37,862 bases of DNA from Acidimicrobiales bacterium (GCA_030039755.1 JASHUY010000108.1:1-37862); one strand, 5' to 3'. Shown: positions 17,855 through 28,099, counted from the first letter of the stretch. Translations and numbers: made by a program. Notes: generated by a model from the sequence alone, not told the origin.

Positions 17855-17870
17855 GTTCGTATATATGAAC
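17855..17870. promoter_or_regulatory. Candidate IclR-family operator, copy 2 (transporter promoter)
   Basis: GTTCGTATATATGAAC, one mismatch from the perfect 16-bp palindrome GTTCGTATATACGAAC. It lies 22 nt upstream of the binding-protein start codon and about 17 nt downstream of the predicted transcription start, where a bound repressor would block elongation. Confidence 0.75.
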
Positions 17871-17893
17871 GAGCATCCAACTCTGCTCCCGTA

Positions 17894-17922
17894 ATCATTG
17901 CCGGGGACCGTCGAGCGGTCAA
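17894..17922 (-). promoter_or_regulatory. Promoter of the binding-protein/transporter operon
   Basis: On the minus strand TTGACC (17917-17922) and AATGAT (17894-17899) are spaced 17 nt apart. The predicted start is near 17887, upstream of operator copy 2. The -35 is identical to that of the divergent aminotransferase promoter. Confidence 0.55.
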
Positions 17923-18180
17923 GACCCTGTCCCGCGCGGCGCCGGCGGGGAGGCGTCCCCGCCCGCGGGCGTCCACTCGGCGCGAGCCGGCCCCGACGGC
18001 CGGGCGGGCGGCACAGCCCCGACGTCGGAGCAAGGACGGGCGCCACGTCGGATGTCTCCGTCGCCATTGGCCGAGGTCAGCGGCGTGTGGCTCCCGCCCG
18101 GAGAGACGGACCGCCCCTTCGGGGTCCACCGGCGTGCGGGTCGCGCCCGGGGGACGGCCCCTCCCCTCCAGGGTTCCCGC
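17923..18180. other. Gene-free central part of the divergent intergenic region
   Basis: Together with the two flanking promoters this makes a gap of about 450 nt (17834-18280) between the binding-protein and aminotransferase genes. Open frames here are low-complexity Arg/Pro/Gly-rich reading of GC-rich DNA, with no family features or ribosome sites, and I see no RNA gene. Nothing else is supported. Confidence 0.5.
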
Positions 18181-18210
18181 TTGACCACTTCGGCGCCGTA
18201 AAGCTAGGTT
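18181..18210 (+). promoter_or_regulatory. Promoter of the aminotransferase operon
   Basis: TTGACC (18181-18186) and TAGGTT (18205-18210) separated by 18 nt. The start would fall near 18217, with operator copy 3 at 18231-18246 just downstream and the ATG at 18281. Confidence 0.55.
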
Positions 18211-18230
18211 CGGACCCGATCATGAAGCAC

Positions 18231-18246
18231 GTTCGTATATCCGAAC
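18231..18246. promoter_or_regulatory. Candidate IclR-family operator, copy 3 (aminotransferase promoter)
   Basis: GTTCGTATATCCGAAC, one mismatch from the perfect palindrome GTTCGTATATACGAAC. It lies between the predicted transcription start and the start codon, the same layout as copies 1 and 2. Confidence 0.75.
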
Positions 18247-18280
18247 CTACCCCTGCGAAGGCTGGAGGGAGCCGATCACC

Positions 18281-19363
18281 ATGACGGCAGTGTCGCCCCG
18301 GCCGTGGCTCGACCGCCTGCTCCCCTACAGCCCCGGCCGGCCCGCGCCGACAGCCGACGGGTCGATGGCCTCCAACGAATCGCTGCTCGGGGCGAGCGCG
18401 TCGGTGAGCTCCGCGGTCGCCTCGGCCGTGGAGACCATCCACCGGTATCCCAACCCGTTGGCCGACGACCTCCGAGCGGCCCTCGGCGAGCTCCACGGCG
18501 TACACCCCGATCAGATTCTCGTCGGGAACGGCTCGGACGAGCTGATCTACCTTCTCGCACTGGCCTTTCTCGGGCACTCGGGCCGGGCGGTGTGCGCGGA
18601 CCCTCCGTACCGGATCGACGAGATCAGCTCCTACGCAGTCGGTGCCGACGTGACCCGCGTGCCGCTCAAGAACTGGCACCATGACTTGCAGGGGATGGCT
18701 TCGGTCACAGCGGACGTGGCGTTCCTCGTCAATCCTCACAACCCGACCGGGACGGTGTGCCTACGCTCCGAGATCGAACGGTTCGTCAACACCTGCAACG
18801 CGCGCCTCGTCGTCGTCGACGAGGCCTACGTCGACTTCGCCGACGCTCCGGACGAGGTCAGCGCCGTCGACCTCGCGAGGCAGGGGCGGCTCGCCGTGCT
18901 CCGGACCTTCTCGAAGGCGTTCGGTCTCGCCGGAGCCCGGGTCGGTTATCTCATCGGTGCCCCGGACGTCATCACGGTCCTCCGCAAGATCCGACCCCCG
19001 TTCTCGGTCGGCTCGCTCGCCCAGGTGGCGGCGCTCGCCGCTCTCGCCGACACGGGCCACCGCCGTCGCGTCCGAGACGAGACCATCCGGTTGCGTTCGC
19101 AGCTCGTCGCCGCCTTGGAGGGGGCGGGGTACGAGGTGGTACCGTCGCATGCGAACTTCGTGCTGGTCCGCTGCGACGACGACGCGGCGCTCGTAGACCA
19201 CCTGACTCGTCACGACGTCTCCGTCAGGGGAGGTAGCGACCTCGGGATGCCCGGAGCGGTGCGGATCAGCGTGCCGACCGAGCGAGGGCTGCGAATGCTG
19301 GAGCGCGCGCTGCGGGCTGGCACGACGGGCGAGCCGCCCACCATCCGGCCCCGGCTGGGCTAG
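18281..19363 (+). CDS. HisC-like class I/II PLP aminotransferase
   Basis: A 360-residue fold-type I aminotransferase closest in look to histidinol-phosphate aminotransferases. Visible: NPHNPTG (151-157), VVVDEAYVDFA (177-187), the PLP lysine in TFSKAFGLAGARVGY (Lys212), HANFVLVR and a final PGAVRISV arginine region. ATG 18281 has GGAGGGAG nine bases upstream. It is not in a histidine biosynthesis cluster; it is the first gene of a two-gene unit divergent from the peptide transporter and shares the operator palindrome. I infer a catabolic role, such as re-aminating an aromatic or imidazole keto acid made by the DadA-like enzyme; HisC-like enzymes do accept aromatic and imidazole side chains. 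A true HisC paralogue cannot be excluded. Confidence 0.88.
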   Translation: MTAVSPRPWLDRLLPYSPGRPAPTADGSMASNESLLGASASVSSAVASAVETIHRYPNPLADDLRAALGELHGVHPDQILVGNGSDELIYLLALAFLGHSGRAVCADPPYRIDEISSYAVGADVTRVPLKNWHHDLQGMASVTADVAFLVNPHNPTGTVCLRSEIERFVNTCNARLVVVDEAYVDFADAPDEVSAVDLARQGRLAVLRTFSKAFGLAGARVGYLIGAPDVITVLRKIRPPFSVGSLAQVAALAALADTGHRRRVRDETIRLRSQLVAALEGAGYEVVPSHANFVLVRCDDDAALVDHLTRHDVSVRGGSDLGMPGAVRISVPTERGLRMLERALRAGTTGEPPTIRPRLG

Positions 19364-19415
19364 GCGCCGGGGCGGCGGAGAGCAGGTGGGCCCGGAATCG
19401 CGGAGGGGCACGCGC

Positions 19416-20603
19416 ATGTCGAGCGACCTGGGTGACACGCTCTTCGGCGCCACCTTCGAGCTGCCCCGGCTCGTTCTCAAGCAGTCGGCCCTGCAGAAGA
19501 ACATCGACACCATGAACCGCTTCTGCGACGAGGCCGGAGTCCTGCTCGCTCCACACGCCAAGACGACCATGGCACCCGTCGTGCTCCGCGCTCAACTGCA
19601 GTCAGGGGTATGGGGGATGACGGTGGCGACGATGTCACAACTTCGCGTGTGCATCGAGCTCGGCGCAGACCGGGTCATCGTCGCAAACGAGATCGTCAAC
19701 GGGAACGCCGCCGCCTCGCTCGGCGACCTGCTGGAGACGAACCCGAAACGCGAGATCTACACCCTGGTCGACTCCACCGAATGCGTCGCGCTCCTCGCGG
19801 CGGGTCTGCGGCGGTCCGCCCTCTCCCGACGATTCCCGGTTCTCCTCGAAGTCGGGATACCCGGCTACCGGACCGGGTGCAGGACTCGCGAGGAGGCCCT
19901 GCGGATCGCCGAGGCGGTCCGTGCGCAGGGCAACCTCGTCCTGAGCGGAGTCGAGGGTTTCGAGGGCTTGATCGGAATCGATCGGTCGACAGAGCAACTG
20001 GAACGTGTCGACGAGTACCTCGGCAGGAGTGTCGCGTTCGCGGCCGAGCTCGCCGGAGAAGGGTTCTTCGACGGGCGGGAAGAGGTCATACTCACGGCGG
20101 GTGGCAGCGACTACTTCGACCGGGTCGTCGCGGTCCTGAAAGGGGCCGAGCTCGGGATGGCCTCCCGGGTCATCCTGCAAAGTGGCGCGTACGCGACCTG
20201 GGACCATCATCGCCACGACGATCCACCGCCCGGCGTCGTAGACGCCGCCGCGCTCTTCGACCCGGCGATCGAGTTGTGGGCGGAGGTCTTGAGCGTGCCC
20301 GAGGACGGCCTGGCAGTCGCGGGATTCGGCAAGCGGGAAGCGTCGTACGACAGCGGACTACCCATAGTCCTTGCTCGTGTACGGGAAGGCGGGGCCGATC
20401 TCCAGCGCATCTCCGGGGTCACCGTCCGGAGGCTCAACGATCACCATGCGATTCTCGACGTGGCCGACGGCACGGAGCTCGGGGTGGGCGACCGGCTCGT
20501 GTGCGGCCTCATCCACCCCTGCACCGTTTTCGACAAGTGGAGACACTTCGCAGTCGTGGACGACGACTACCGGGTCCTCAGCCTCGCCGAGACCCTCTTC
20601 TAG
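19416..20603 (+). CDS. D-threonine aldolase/D-serine dehydratase-like PLP enzyme (alanine racemase fold)
   Basis: A 395-residue fold-type III PLP enzyme of the DSD1-like group, which cleaves or dehydrates D-3-hydroxy-amino acids. The PLP lysine is in LLAPHAKTTMAP (Lys49). The C-terminal metal site HPCTVFDKW (His367, Cys369) is the zinc-binding signature of D-threonine aldolases and eukaryotic-type D-serine dehydratases. GGSDYF and GVEGFEGLIG segments also fit. ATG 19416 has GGAGGGG at a good distance; an upstream in-frame GTG (19386) is less likely. It follows the aminotransferase by 52 nt, so the two are probably one transcript under operator copy 3. Its presence strengthens the view that this block handles D-amino acids. 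It ends 8 nt before the convergent htrA-like gene. Confidence 0.87.
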   Translation: MSSDLGDTLFGATFELPRLVLKQSALQKNIDTMNRFCDEAGVLLAPHAKTTMAPVVLRAQLQSGVWGMTVATMSQLRVCIELGADRVIVANEIVNGNAAASLGDLLETNPKREIYTLVDSTECVALLAAGLRRSALSRRFPVLLEVGIPGYRTGCRTREEALRIAEAVRAQGNLVLSGVEGFEGLIGIDRSTEQLERVDEYLGRSVAFAAELAGEGFFDGREEVILTAGGSDYFDRVVAVLKGAELGMASRVILQSGAYATWDHHRHDDPPPGVVDAAALFDPAIELWAEVLSVPEDGLAVAGFGKREASYDSGLPIVLARVREGGADLQRISGVTVRRLNDHHAILDVADGTELGVGDRLVCGLIHPCTVFDKWRHFAVVDDDYRVLSLAETLF

Positions 20604-20611
20604 CGCCGCGA

Positions 20612-22363
20612 TCAGTCCGGGGGGCCGCTCGCGAACGTGACCGTCGCAGACTCGGTCTGGCCCGAGGTCGTCGTCCAGACCACCTTCACCGCGTCACCTG
20701 GGTGATACTCCAACATGGCTTTCATCAGACCTGTCGAGCTCGTGACGCTCGACCCGCCGACGCTCGTGATCACGTCGCCTTGCGTGAGCCCTGCGCCCTG
20801 TGCCGGCGTCCCGGGGATCACCTCTTCCACTTCCGCTCCGTTCGGCGCGGTCGATGTCCCAGCTGTGGTTGTCACTGTGTCGCCGAAGCCGAAGCCGAAG
20901 CCTCCGTAACCGCCGTAGCCGCTCGACCGTGTTCCCGATGCCACGTAGATGCCCAGGAACGCAGTCCCGCCGATGTGCAGCGACGACACGGCCTTCCCCG
21001 CGATGATCTGGTGCGCGGTCGAGACGGCCTCGTCGATCGGGATCGAGTATCCCTGGCCTGTCACCGCGCCACGGATGCTGTAGCCCTCCTCCTCCGAGGC
21101 GGCGGTGTCCATCCCCACGACCAGGCCGGAGGTGGTGACGAGGGGACCCCCCGAATCACCGGGGATGATGTCCGCGTTGCTCTGGATGAGCCCGGTGAGG
21201 TGTTCGATCGTCGTGCCGAGTGAACCCTCGTCGCTCGCTGTGATCGACTGGTCAAGCGCCGTGACCGCTCCGCCGGCGGCGCTCGGCTCCCCACCGGTGC
21301 CGCCGGCGTTGCCGATCCCCACTATCGCCTCACCCACCTTCACCGACGACGAGTTGCCGATCTGCACCGTCTTCAAGCCCGACGCGTGCTTCAGCTGGAT
21401 GACCGCGATGTCGTCCGTGCGCGTGTACCCGAGCACCGAGGCGCTGTACGTCTTGCCGTTGCCGAGATCGGTCACGCTGATCGTGGTGGCCCCTTCGATC
21501 ACGTGGTTGTTCGTGAGCACCTTGCCTGTGGACGTGAGGACCATGCCGGTCCCGGCGGCGTCCTCTCTGTCGTACTTGAGCACCGTGTTGATGTCCACGA
21601 GCCCGGGCGCCACCTTCGCCCTGATTGTCGCGATGTCCGTGGGGGCTCCGGTGGCGGCGGACACCTTTGTGCCTGTGGCTGTGCCTTCCGAAGCCCTGGG
21701 CGATGTCGTTGTGAATGTGAGCTTCGATGTGCCGCCGGGAGCCACGAACTGACCGGACGACGGCGTGCTGCTCCCGCCGTTCCAGACGCCGTAGCCGATC
21801 CCTACTCCGATCAGGAGGGCGAGCGCCGTGAGGCCGACCGCGACAGCCGCCGCGAAACCCTTGCTCCGGCGCTTGCCGCCCGGGGACGGTGGTTGCACCT
21901 GGGGACCCCAACCCCCACCCGAAGGTGCCCATCCCCACTGCCCGCCGATCCACTGCCCGCCGGCCCACTGCCCGCCATGCCAATCGCCAGGACCGGCAGG
22001 GCCACCGGGGCCGTACCCGTACGGGACCTGCGGCCCTTGTGGGTGACCGCCGACCTGGGGCTGACCCGCCTGGGGGTAACCGGCGCCTTGCGGCGCGTAG
22101 CCACCCTGCGGCTCTCCGGCCGGTGCGGGCCCGCCACCGGAGCCGGGTTGCCCGGAACCCGCCCAGTAGCCGCCGGCGGCAGAAGGCCCGGCGTCAGGCC
22201 AAGTCGAAGGTCCCGGCTGCTGCCCTTGCCACCAGGGGACGTCGGCCCCCGACGGCCCGTCCGGGGCGCTCGGCACCGTCGGCTGGTCCGGCGCGGCCGG
22301 CCCACTCGGCCCGCTCGGCCCGCTGTTCTCGGGATCGGTGTAGTCCTCAGGGCGGTCGCTCAT
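20612..22363 (-). CDS. HtrA/DegP-like membrane serine protease with PDZ domain
   Basis: A 583-residue envelope quality-control protease. Residues 1-165 are a cytoplasmic low-complexity Pro/Gly/Gln tail with a short GGQW repeat (129-143); one membrane helix follows (about 169-193). The trypsin-like domain has His287 (LTNNHVIEG), Asp318 (TRTDDIAVIQL) and Ser404 (PGDSGGPLV). The PDZ domain (about 465-575) holds VIPGTPAQGAGLTQGDVITSVGG but is interrupted by a Gly/Phe/Tyr-rich stretch (483-494). The active site should face outside the membrane. ATG 22363 has AGAGGAG upstream. Its 5' leader contains a perfect hairpin at 22391-22419. Convergent with the PLP enzyme gene, only 8 nt apart, so any shared terminator would lie in coding sequence. 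Confidence 0.94.
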   Translation of the reverse strand: MSDRPEDYTDPENSGPSGPSGPAAPDQPTVPSAPDGPSGADVPWWQGQQPGPSTWPDAGPSAAGGYWAGSGQPGSGGGPAPAGEPQGGYAPQGAGYPQAGQPQVGGHPQGPQVPYGYGPGGPAGPGDWHGGQWAGGQWIGGQWGWAPSGGGWGPQVQPPSPGGKRRSKGFAAAVAVGLTALALLIGVGIGYGVWNGGSSTPSSGQFVAPGGTSKLTFTTTSPRASEGTATGTKVSAATGAPTDIATIRAKVAPGLVDINTVLKYDREDAAGTGMVLTSTGKVLTNNHVIEGATTISVTDLGNGKTYSASVLGYTRTDDIAVIQLKHASGLKTVQIGNSSSVKVGEAIVGIGNAGGTGGEPSAAGGAVTALDQSITASDEGSLGTTIEHLTGLIQSNADIIPGDSGGPLVTTSGLVVGMDTAASEEEGYSIRGAVTGQGYSIPIDEAVSTAHQIIAGKAVSSLHIGGTAFLGIYVASGTRSSGYGGYGGFGFGFGDTVTTTAGTSTAPNGAEVEEVIPGTPAQGAGLTQGDVITSVGGSSVTSSTGLMKAMLEYHPGDAVKVVWTTTSGQTESATVTFASGPPD

Positions 22364-22390
22364 CGTGTCTCCTCTGTCGCCGCGCCTCGT

Positions 22391-22419
22391 GGGGGCTCAA
22401 AGAGAGGCTAGGAGCCCCC
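22391..22419. other. Perfect hairpin in the htrA-like gene leader
   Basis: GGGGGCTC (22391-22398) pairs exactly with GAGCCCCC (22412-22419) across a 13-nt loop. There is no T-run on either strand. It lies between the DMT transporter stop (22501) and the protease start (22363), so it may terminate the transporter transcript or act in the protease 5' leader. Confidence 0.6.
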
Positions 22420-22500
22420 GGCACCATCCCAGTACACCGGACGTTCCTAAGAGATTGCGAAAGACGAGCTAAGGAGTCCCCCAGAATTCATAGTCGCAGG

Positions 22501-23514
22501 TCATCGCGGGCGGCCGACACGCGGAGCCGGCGCTGCGTCCACGCATGCGCTCTCGGTCAGCCCGTCGTCGTCCCACTCCCGACCACCCTCTGCGCCGTCT
22601 GGTCGCAGCACGGCCTCGGGGTGGGGCGCTCGTGCCCGCGAGTCGTCGATCTCGACGATCGGACTCCTGCTCAGGAGCACGACGCTCCCGACGAGCACGG
22701 CGAGCAGCAGACTCTCGCCGCACAGCTCCCAGGCGCCGCTGCGGACGTGCTCTCCGAAGATCGTGATGCCGAGGAGGCTTGCGACCATCGGGTCCACGAT
22801 CGTGAGTCCCGGCTGCGACGCGGCAAGCGGACCGGCTTGGAAGGCGTTCGAGACGAGGAACATCCCGATCGCGCCGGAGATGACCAGGACGTAGGGGGAC
22901 CAGTTCCCGAACAGGGCCGCGGGACCCTGTGCGATATGGACGCTCAGCTCCTTTACGACCGCGGCGACGAAACCCCAGGTGAGCGCGGCCGCGATGGCGA
23001 GGAACGCGGCCCTTCGCGCCGGCGTCGGACGCCGACCGCGCCGGCCGCGGACCATGGAGAGCCCGATCGCCGCTGCGGACGCGAGCGCCACCGCGCCTGC
23101 CGCCTCGAGCCACTGTGCCAGCCCTGCGTCGGACGAGGAACCACCCGAGGGGTCCGCGAGGTAGAGGAACCCCGCGAGCGACACCGCCATGCCTGCGGCG
23201 GCGGCCCAGTCGCGACCACGGACGCGCGCACGGTCACGGAGCGCGAGGTAGGCGAATACGAACAGCAGCTCCGAGGCGATCACGGGCTGCACGACCGCGA
23301 GCTCGCCGAAATGGAGCGCGGAGACCTGGAAGACGAACCCGCCGATCATGCAGAGGATCCCGAAGAACCACAGAGGGCGGTGGAGGAGGAAGGTGACCAG
23401 ACCCCAGCTGAACCGCAGCTCCCCGGGGGCGGGTGCCGCAGCAACCCGCAACGCGATCGAAGCGGTGGCCGTGAAGACGCTCGCCGCCAACGCGAGCGAG
23501 ATCTCCATCGTCAT
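22501..23514 (-). CDS. DMT (EamA-like) family membrane transporter
   Basis: A 337-residue polytopic membrane protein with nine to ten hydrophobic helices arranged as two halves, the drug/metabolite transporter pattern. Examples are PLWFFGILCMIGGFVFQVSAL, ELAVVQPVIASELLFVFAYL in the first half and PLAASQPGLTIVDPMVASLLG in the second; the matching LAVVQP/LAASQP elements show the internal duplication. A charged cytoplasmic tail of about 50 residues ends the protein. Start: ATG 23514 (second in-frame ATG at 23508) with GGGAG and GGGG upstream. The substrate cannot be read from sequence. It lies downstream of gyrA but probably has its own promoter at 23577. Confidence 0.85.
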   Translation of the reverse strand: MTMEISLALAASVFTATASIALRVAAAPAPGELRFSWGLVTFLLHRPLWFFGILCMIGGFVFQVSALHFGELAVVQPVIASELLFVFAYLALRDRARVRGRDWAAAAGMAVSLAGFLYLADPSGGSSSDAGLAQWLEAAGAVALASAAAIGLSMVRGRRGRRPTPARRAAFLAIAAALTWGFVAAVVKELSVHIAQGPAALFGNWSPYVLVISGAIGMFLVSNAFQAGPLAASQPGLTIVDPMVASLLGITIFGEHVRSGAWELCGESLLLAVLVGSVVLLSRSPIVEIDDSRARAPHPEAVLRPDGAEGGREWDDDGLTESACVDAAPAPRVGRPR

Positions 23515-23576
23515 GACCCCACTCCCGGGAACCCCCATGACCGCTCCGACGCCGCACACGCCCAGCGCCAGACCAC

Positions 23577-23604
23577 ATTATCGGCGGCACCTCTCGGTGC
23601 AGCC
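23577..23604 (-). promoter_or_regulatory. Hairpin plus -10 element between gyrA and the DMT gene
   Basis: On the minus strand a stem GGC-GCACC/GGTGC-GCC with one mismatch and a GAGA loop (23583-23604) directly precedes GATAAT (23577-23582), a five-of-six match to a -10 box. The hairpin could end the gyrA transcript and the -10 could start the transporter gene; no good -35 is seen. A 14-bp perfect palindrome, agccaggcctggct, covers 23601-23614 at the gyrA stop. Confidence 0.4.
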
Positions 23605-23612
23605 AGGCCTGG

Positions 23613-26120
23613 CTACTCGCCGCCCGAGACCCTCGCGACCGCCGCCACCGTCTGCCCGTCGTCCAGGTTCATGACACGGACGCCGGTCGCGTCACGCCCC
23701 TGCGAGGCGATCTCCCGCACCGCCGTGCGGATGACCACCCCACCCGTCGACACGAGGAGGATCTCCTCGTCGAGGCCCACCATGAACGCGGCGACCACCC
23801 GGCCACGCTTGGCGGTGAGGCGGATGCCCCGTACGCCCTGCCCGCCCCGCACCTGGCGGTTGAACCGGTCCACCTTGGTCCGCTTGCCGTACCCGGCATC
23901 GGTGACCATCAGGATGTCGGATTCGTCCCTCGCGACGTCCAGTGAGACCAGCTCGTCACCGTGGCGCAGCCTGATGCCCCGCACGCCGGCCGCGTCCCGG
24001 CCCATCGGGCGGACGTCGTCCTCGGAGAACCGGATCGTCATGCCGGACGCCGTCACCGCGAACAGGTCCTCGGATCCGGTGGTCGTCACCACCCGGACGA
24101 GCTCGTCGCCGTCGCGCAGGCTGATCGCGATGAACCCCTCCCGACGCGACTTGTCGTACTCGCTGAACGGGGTCTTCTTCACCTGGCCCCGCGCGGTCGC
24201 GAAGACGAGGTAGTGATCGGCGGGGAAGTCCCGCGTCCCGATCACCGCCTGAACCGTCTCGCCGGTCTCGAGCGGCAACAGGTTCACGAGCGCCGTGCCG
24301 CGCGCCGTGCGCTCCTTCACGGGGATCTCGTGACCGCGCAACCGGTACACACGGCCGCGGTTGGAGAACAGCAACAGGTAGGAGAGCGTCGACGTGTGCA
24401 CGACGTGCGTGACCAGGTCTTCTTCCTTGAGCCTCGCGCCCTGTACGCCCCGCCCGCCGCGACCCTGGGTGCGGAACGCGTCGGCGGACACCGCCTTGAT
24501 GTAACCGGCTGCGGTCGTGGTGACCACGATGTCCTCGTCGGCGACGAGGTCCTCCACGCCGAGCTCACCGGGATCGTGGGTGATGACCGATCGTCTAGGG
24601 TCCGCGAACCTGTCACGGATGGCCGTCATCTCGGTCGCGATGACTCCGCGCAATTTCGCCGGGTCCGCGAGGATCGCCTGCAGCTCCGCGATCGTCTCGC
24701 GCAGCTGGGTCATCTCCTCTTCGAGCTCCAGGCGGCCGAGCCGAGTGAGCCGCCCGAGGGTCATGTCGAGGATGTGGTTCGCCTGCTCCTCGCTGAAGGA
24801 AAAGGGCGCGGTCACCAGCGCGGTCCGCGCCGCGGGACGGTCCTCCGACGAGCGGATCGCGGCGATGATGACGTCGAGCATGTCGATGGCACGCAGCAAC
24901 CCCTCGACGATGTGGGCCCGGGCCTCGGCCTTGCGCAGCCGGTACTCCGAACGCCGATGGACCACATCGACCTGGTGGGCGACGTAGTGGGCCAGGACCT
25001 GCGCCAGGTTCAGCGTCCGCGGCACGCCGTCGACCAGGGCCAGCATGTTGACGCCGAAGTTCGTCTGCAACGGCGTGTGCTTGTACAGCTGGTTGAGGAC
25101 GACGTTCGCGTTGGCGTCCCGCTTCAGGCGGATGACGAGTCGGGTTCGACGCCCGGCGGACGAATCGATCGCCTCCGCGATCCCGTCCACCTCACCGGCT
25201 CGCACGAGGTCGTCGATCTTCTGGAGGATCACCGGGACGGAGGTCTGGTACGGGATCTCCGTCACGACGATGCGCGTCGCGTCTCGACCCTCGTCGATCT
25301 CGGCGACCGCTCGCATCTTGATGGACCCGCGGCCCGTCCTGTAGGCGTCGAGGATGCCCTGGCGCCCGAGGATCTGGCCTCCCGTGGGGAAGTCGGGCCC
25401 CTTCACGAATTGCATGAGCTCGTCGGGCGTCGCCCCCGGATGGTCGAGAAGGTGGAGCGTCGCGTCGATGACCTCGGCCATGTTGTGGGTCGGGATGTTG
25501 GTGGCCATCCCGACCGCGATTCCCTGCGACCCGTTCACCAGCAGGTTGGGGAACCGGGCCGGCAGTGCGACCGGCTGCTCGGTCGTGTTGTCGTAATTCG
25601 GCTCGAAGTCGACGGTCTCCTCGTCGATCCCCGCCATGAGATCGAGGGCGAGCGCCTGGAGTCGGCACTCCGTGTAGCGCATCGCCGCCGGTCCCTCTTC
25701 TGGGCCCGGACCGCCGAAGCTGCCGTGGCCGTCGATCAACGGGTGGCGCATCGAGAAGTCCTGGACCATCCGGACGAGGGCGTCGTAGATCGCCGCGTCG
25801 CCGTGCGGGTGGTAGGTGCCCATCACCTCTCCCACGACCGCCGCACACTTCACGTACGGGCGGTCCGGACGCAGGTTCTGGTCGAACATGGAATAGAGGA
25901 TCCGGCGATGGACCGGCTTGAGCCCGTCGCGCACGTCCGGGAGCGCGCGGGAGACGATGACCGACATGGAGTACTCGAGGAAGGAGCGCTCCATCTCCTC
26001 TTGGATCTCGATGGGCTCGATGAAGCCGAAGACCTCGCCGTTCCCCGAACCGTCCCCCCCCGGTGGTGCGCCCGCGCTGCCGTTGGAGGAGGAGCTCTGC
26101 GTAGTCGATCGTCTCGCCAT
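23613..26120 (-). CDS. gyrA: DNA gyrase subunit A
   Basis: The 835-residue breakage-reunion subunit of gyrase, which introduces negative supercoils with GyrB. Catalytic Tyr149 is in PAAMRYTECRL. The quinolone region reads HPHGDAAIYDALVRM, so the position equivalent to E. coli Ser83 is Ala109 and the next is also Ala; the Asp87 equivalent (Asp113) is kept. The loop before the tyrosine (SFGGPGPEEGPAAMRY) looks slightly longer than in textbook sequences. The GyrA box, needed for DNA wrapping, is QGRGGRG (552-558) in a complete C-terminal pinwheel domain. ATG 26120 with GAGGGAG upstream, 14 nt after the gyrB stop. A Ser/Gly-rich N-terminal tail of about 30 residues precedes the core. Confidence 0.98.
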   Translation of the reverse strand: MARRSTTQSSSSNGSAGAPPGGDGSGNGEVFGFIEPIEIQEEMERSFLEYSMSVIVSRALPDVRDGLKPVHRRILYSMFDQNLRPDRPYVKCAAVVGEVMGTYHPHGDAAIYDALVRMVQDFSMRHPLIDGHGSFGGPGPEEGPAAMRYTECRLQALALDLMAGIDEETVDFEPNYDNTTEQPVALPARFPNLLVNGSQGIAVGMATNIPTHNMAEVIDATLHLLDHPGATPDELMQFVKGPDFPTGGQILGRQGILDAYRTGRGSIKMRAVAEIDEGRDATRIVVTEIPYQTSVPVILQKIDDLVRAGEVDGIAEAIDSSAGRRTRLVIRLKRDANANVVLNQLYKHTPLQTNFGVNMLALVDGVPRTLNLAQVLAHYVAHQVDVVHRRSEYRLRKAEARAHIVEGLLRAIDMLDVIIAAIRSSEDRPAARTALVTAPFSFSEEQANHILDMTLGRLTRLGRLELEEEMTQLRETIAELQAILADPAKLRGVIATEMTAIRDRFADPRRSVITHDPGELGVEDLVADEDIVVTTTAAGYIKAVSADAFRTQGRGGRGVQGARLKEEDLVTHVVHTSTLSYLLLFSNRGRVYRLRGHEIPVKERTARGTALVNLLPLETGETVQAVIGTRDFPADHYLVFATARGQVKKTPFSEYDKSRREGFIAISLRDGDELVRVVTTTGSEDLFAVTASGMTIRFSEDDVRPMGRDAAGVRGIRLRHGDELVSLDVARDESDILMVTDAGYGKRTKVDRFNRQVRGGQGVRGIRLTAKRGRVVAAFMVGLDEEILLVSTGGVVIRTAVREIASQGRDATGVRVMNLDDGQTVAAVARVSGGE

Positions 26121-26134
26121 CGTGCGGTGCTCCC

Positions 26135-28099
<1,965 letters not shown>

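Noticed and set aside
17898-18284. Short open frames in the gap between binding-protein and aminotransferase genes
   Set aside because: Low-complexity Arg/Pro/Gly sequence, no start signals, and they cross both predicted promoters.
22420-22470. A GGAAC element upstream of the htrA-like gene resembling an extracytoplasmic-stress sigma factor -35
   Set aside because: No matching -10 (GTT or CGTC type) at the right distance, so not called as a promoter.
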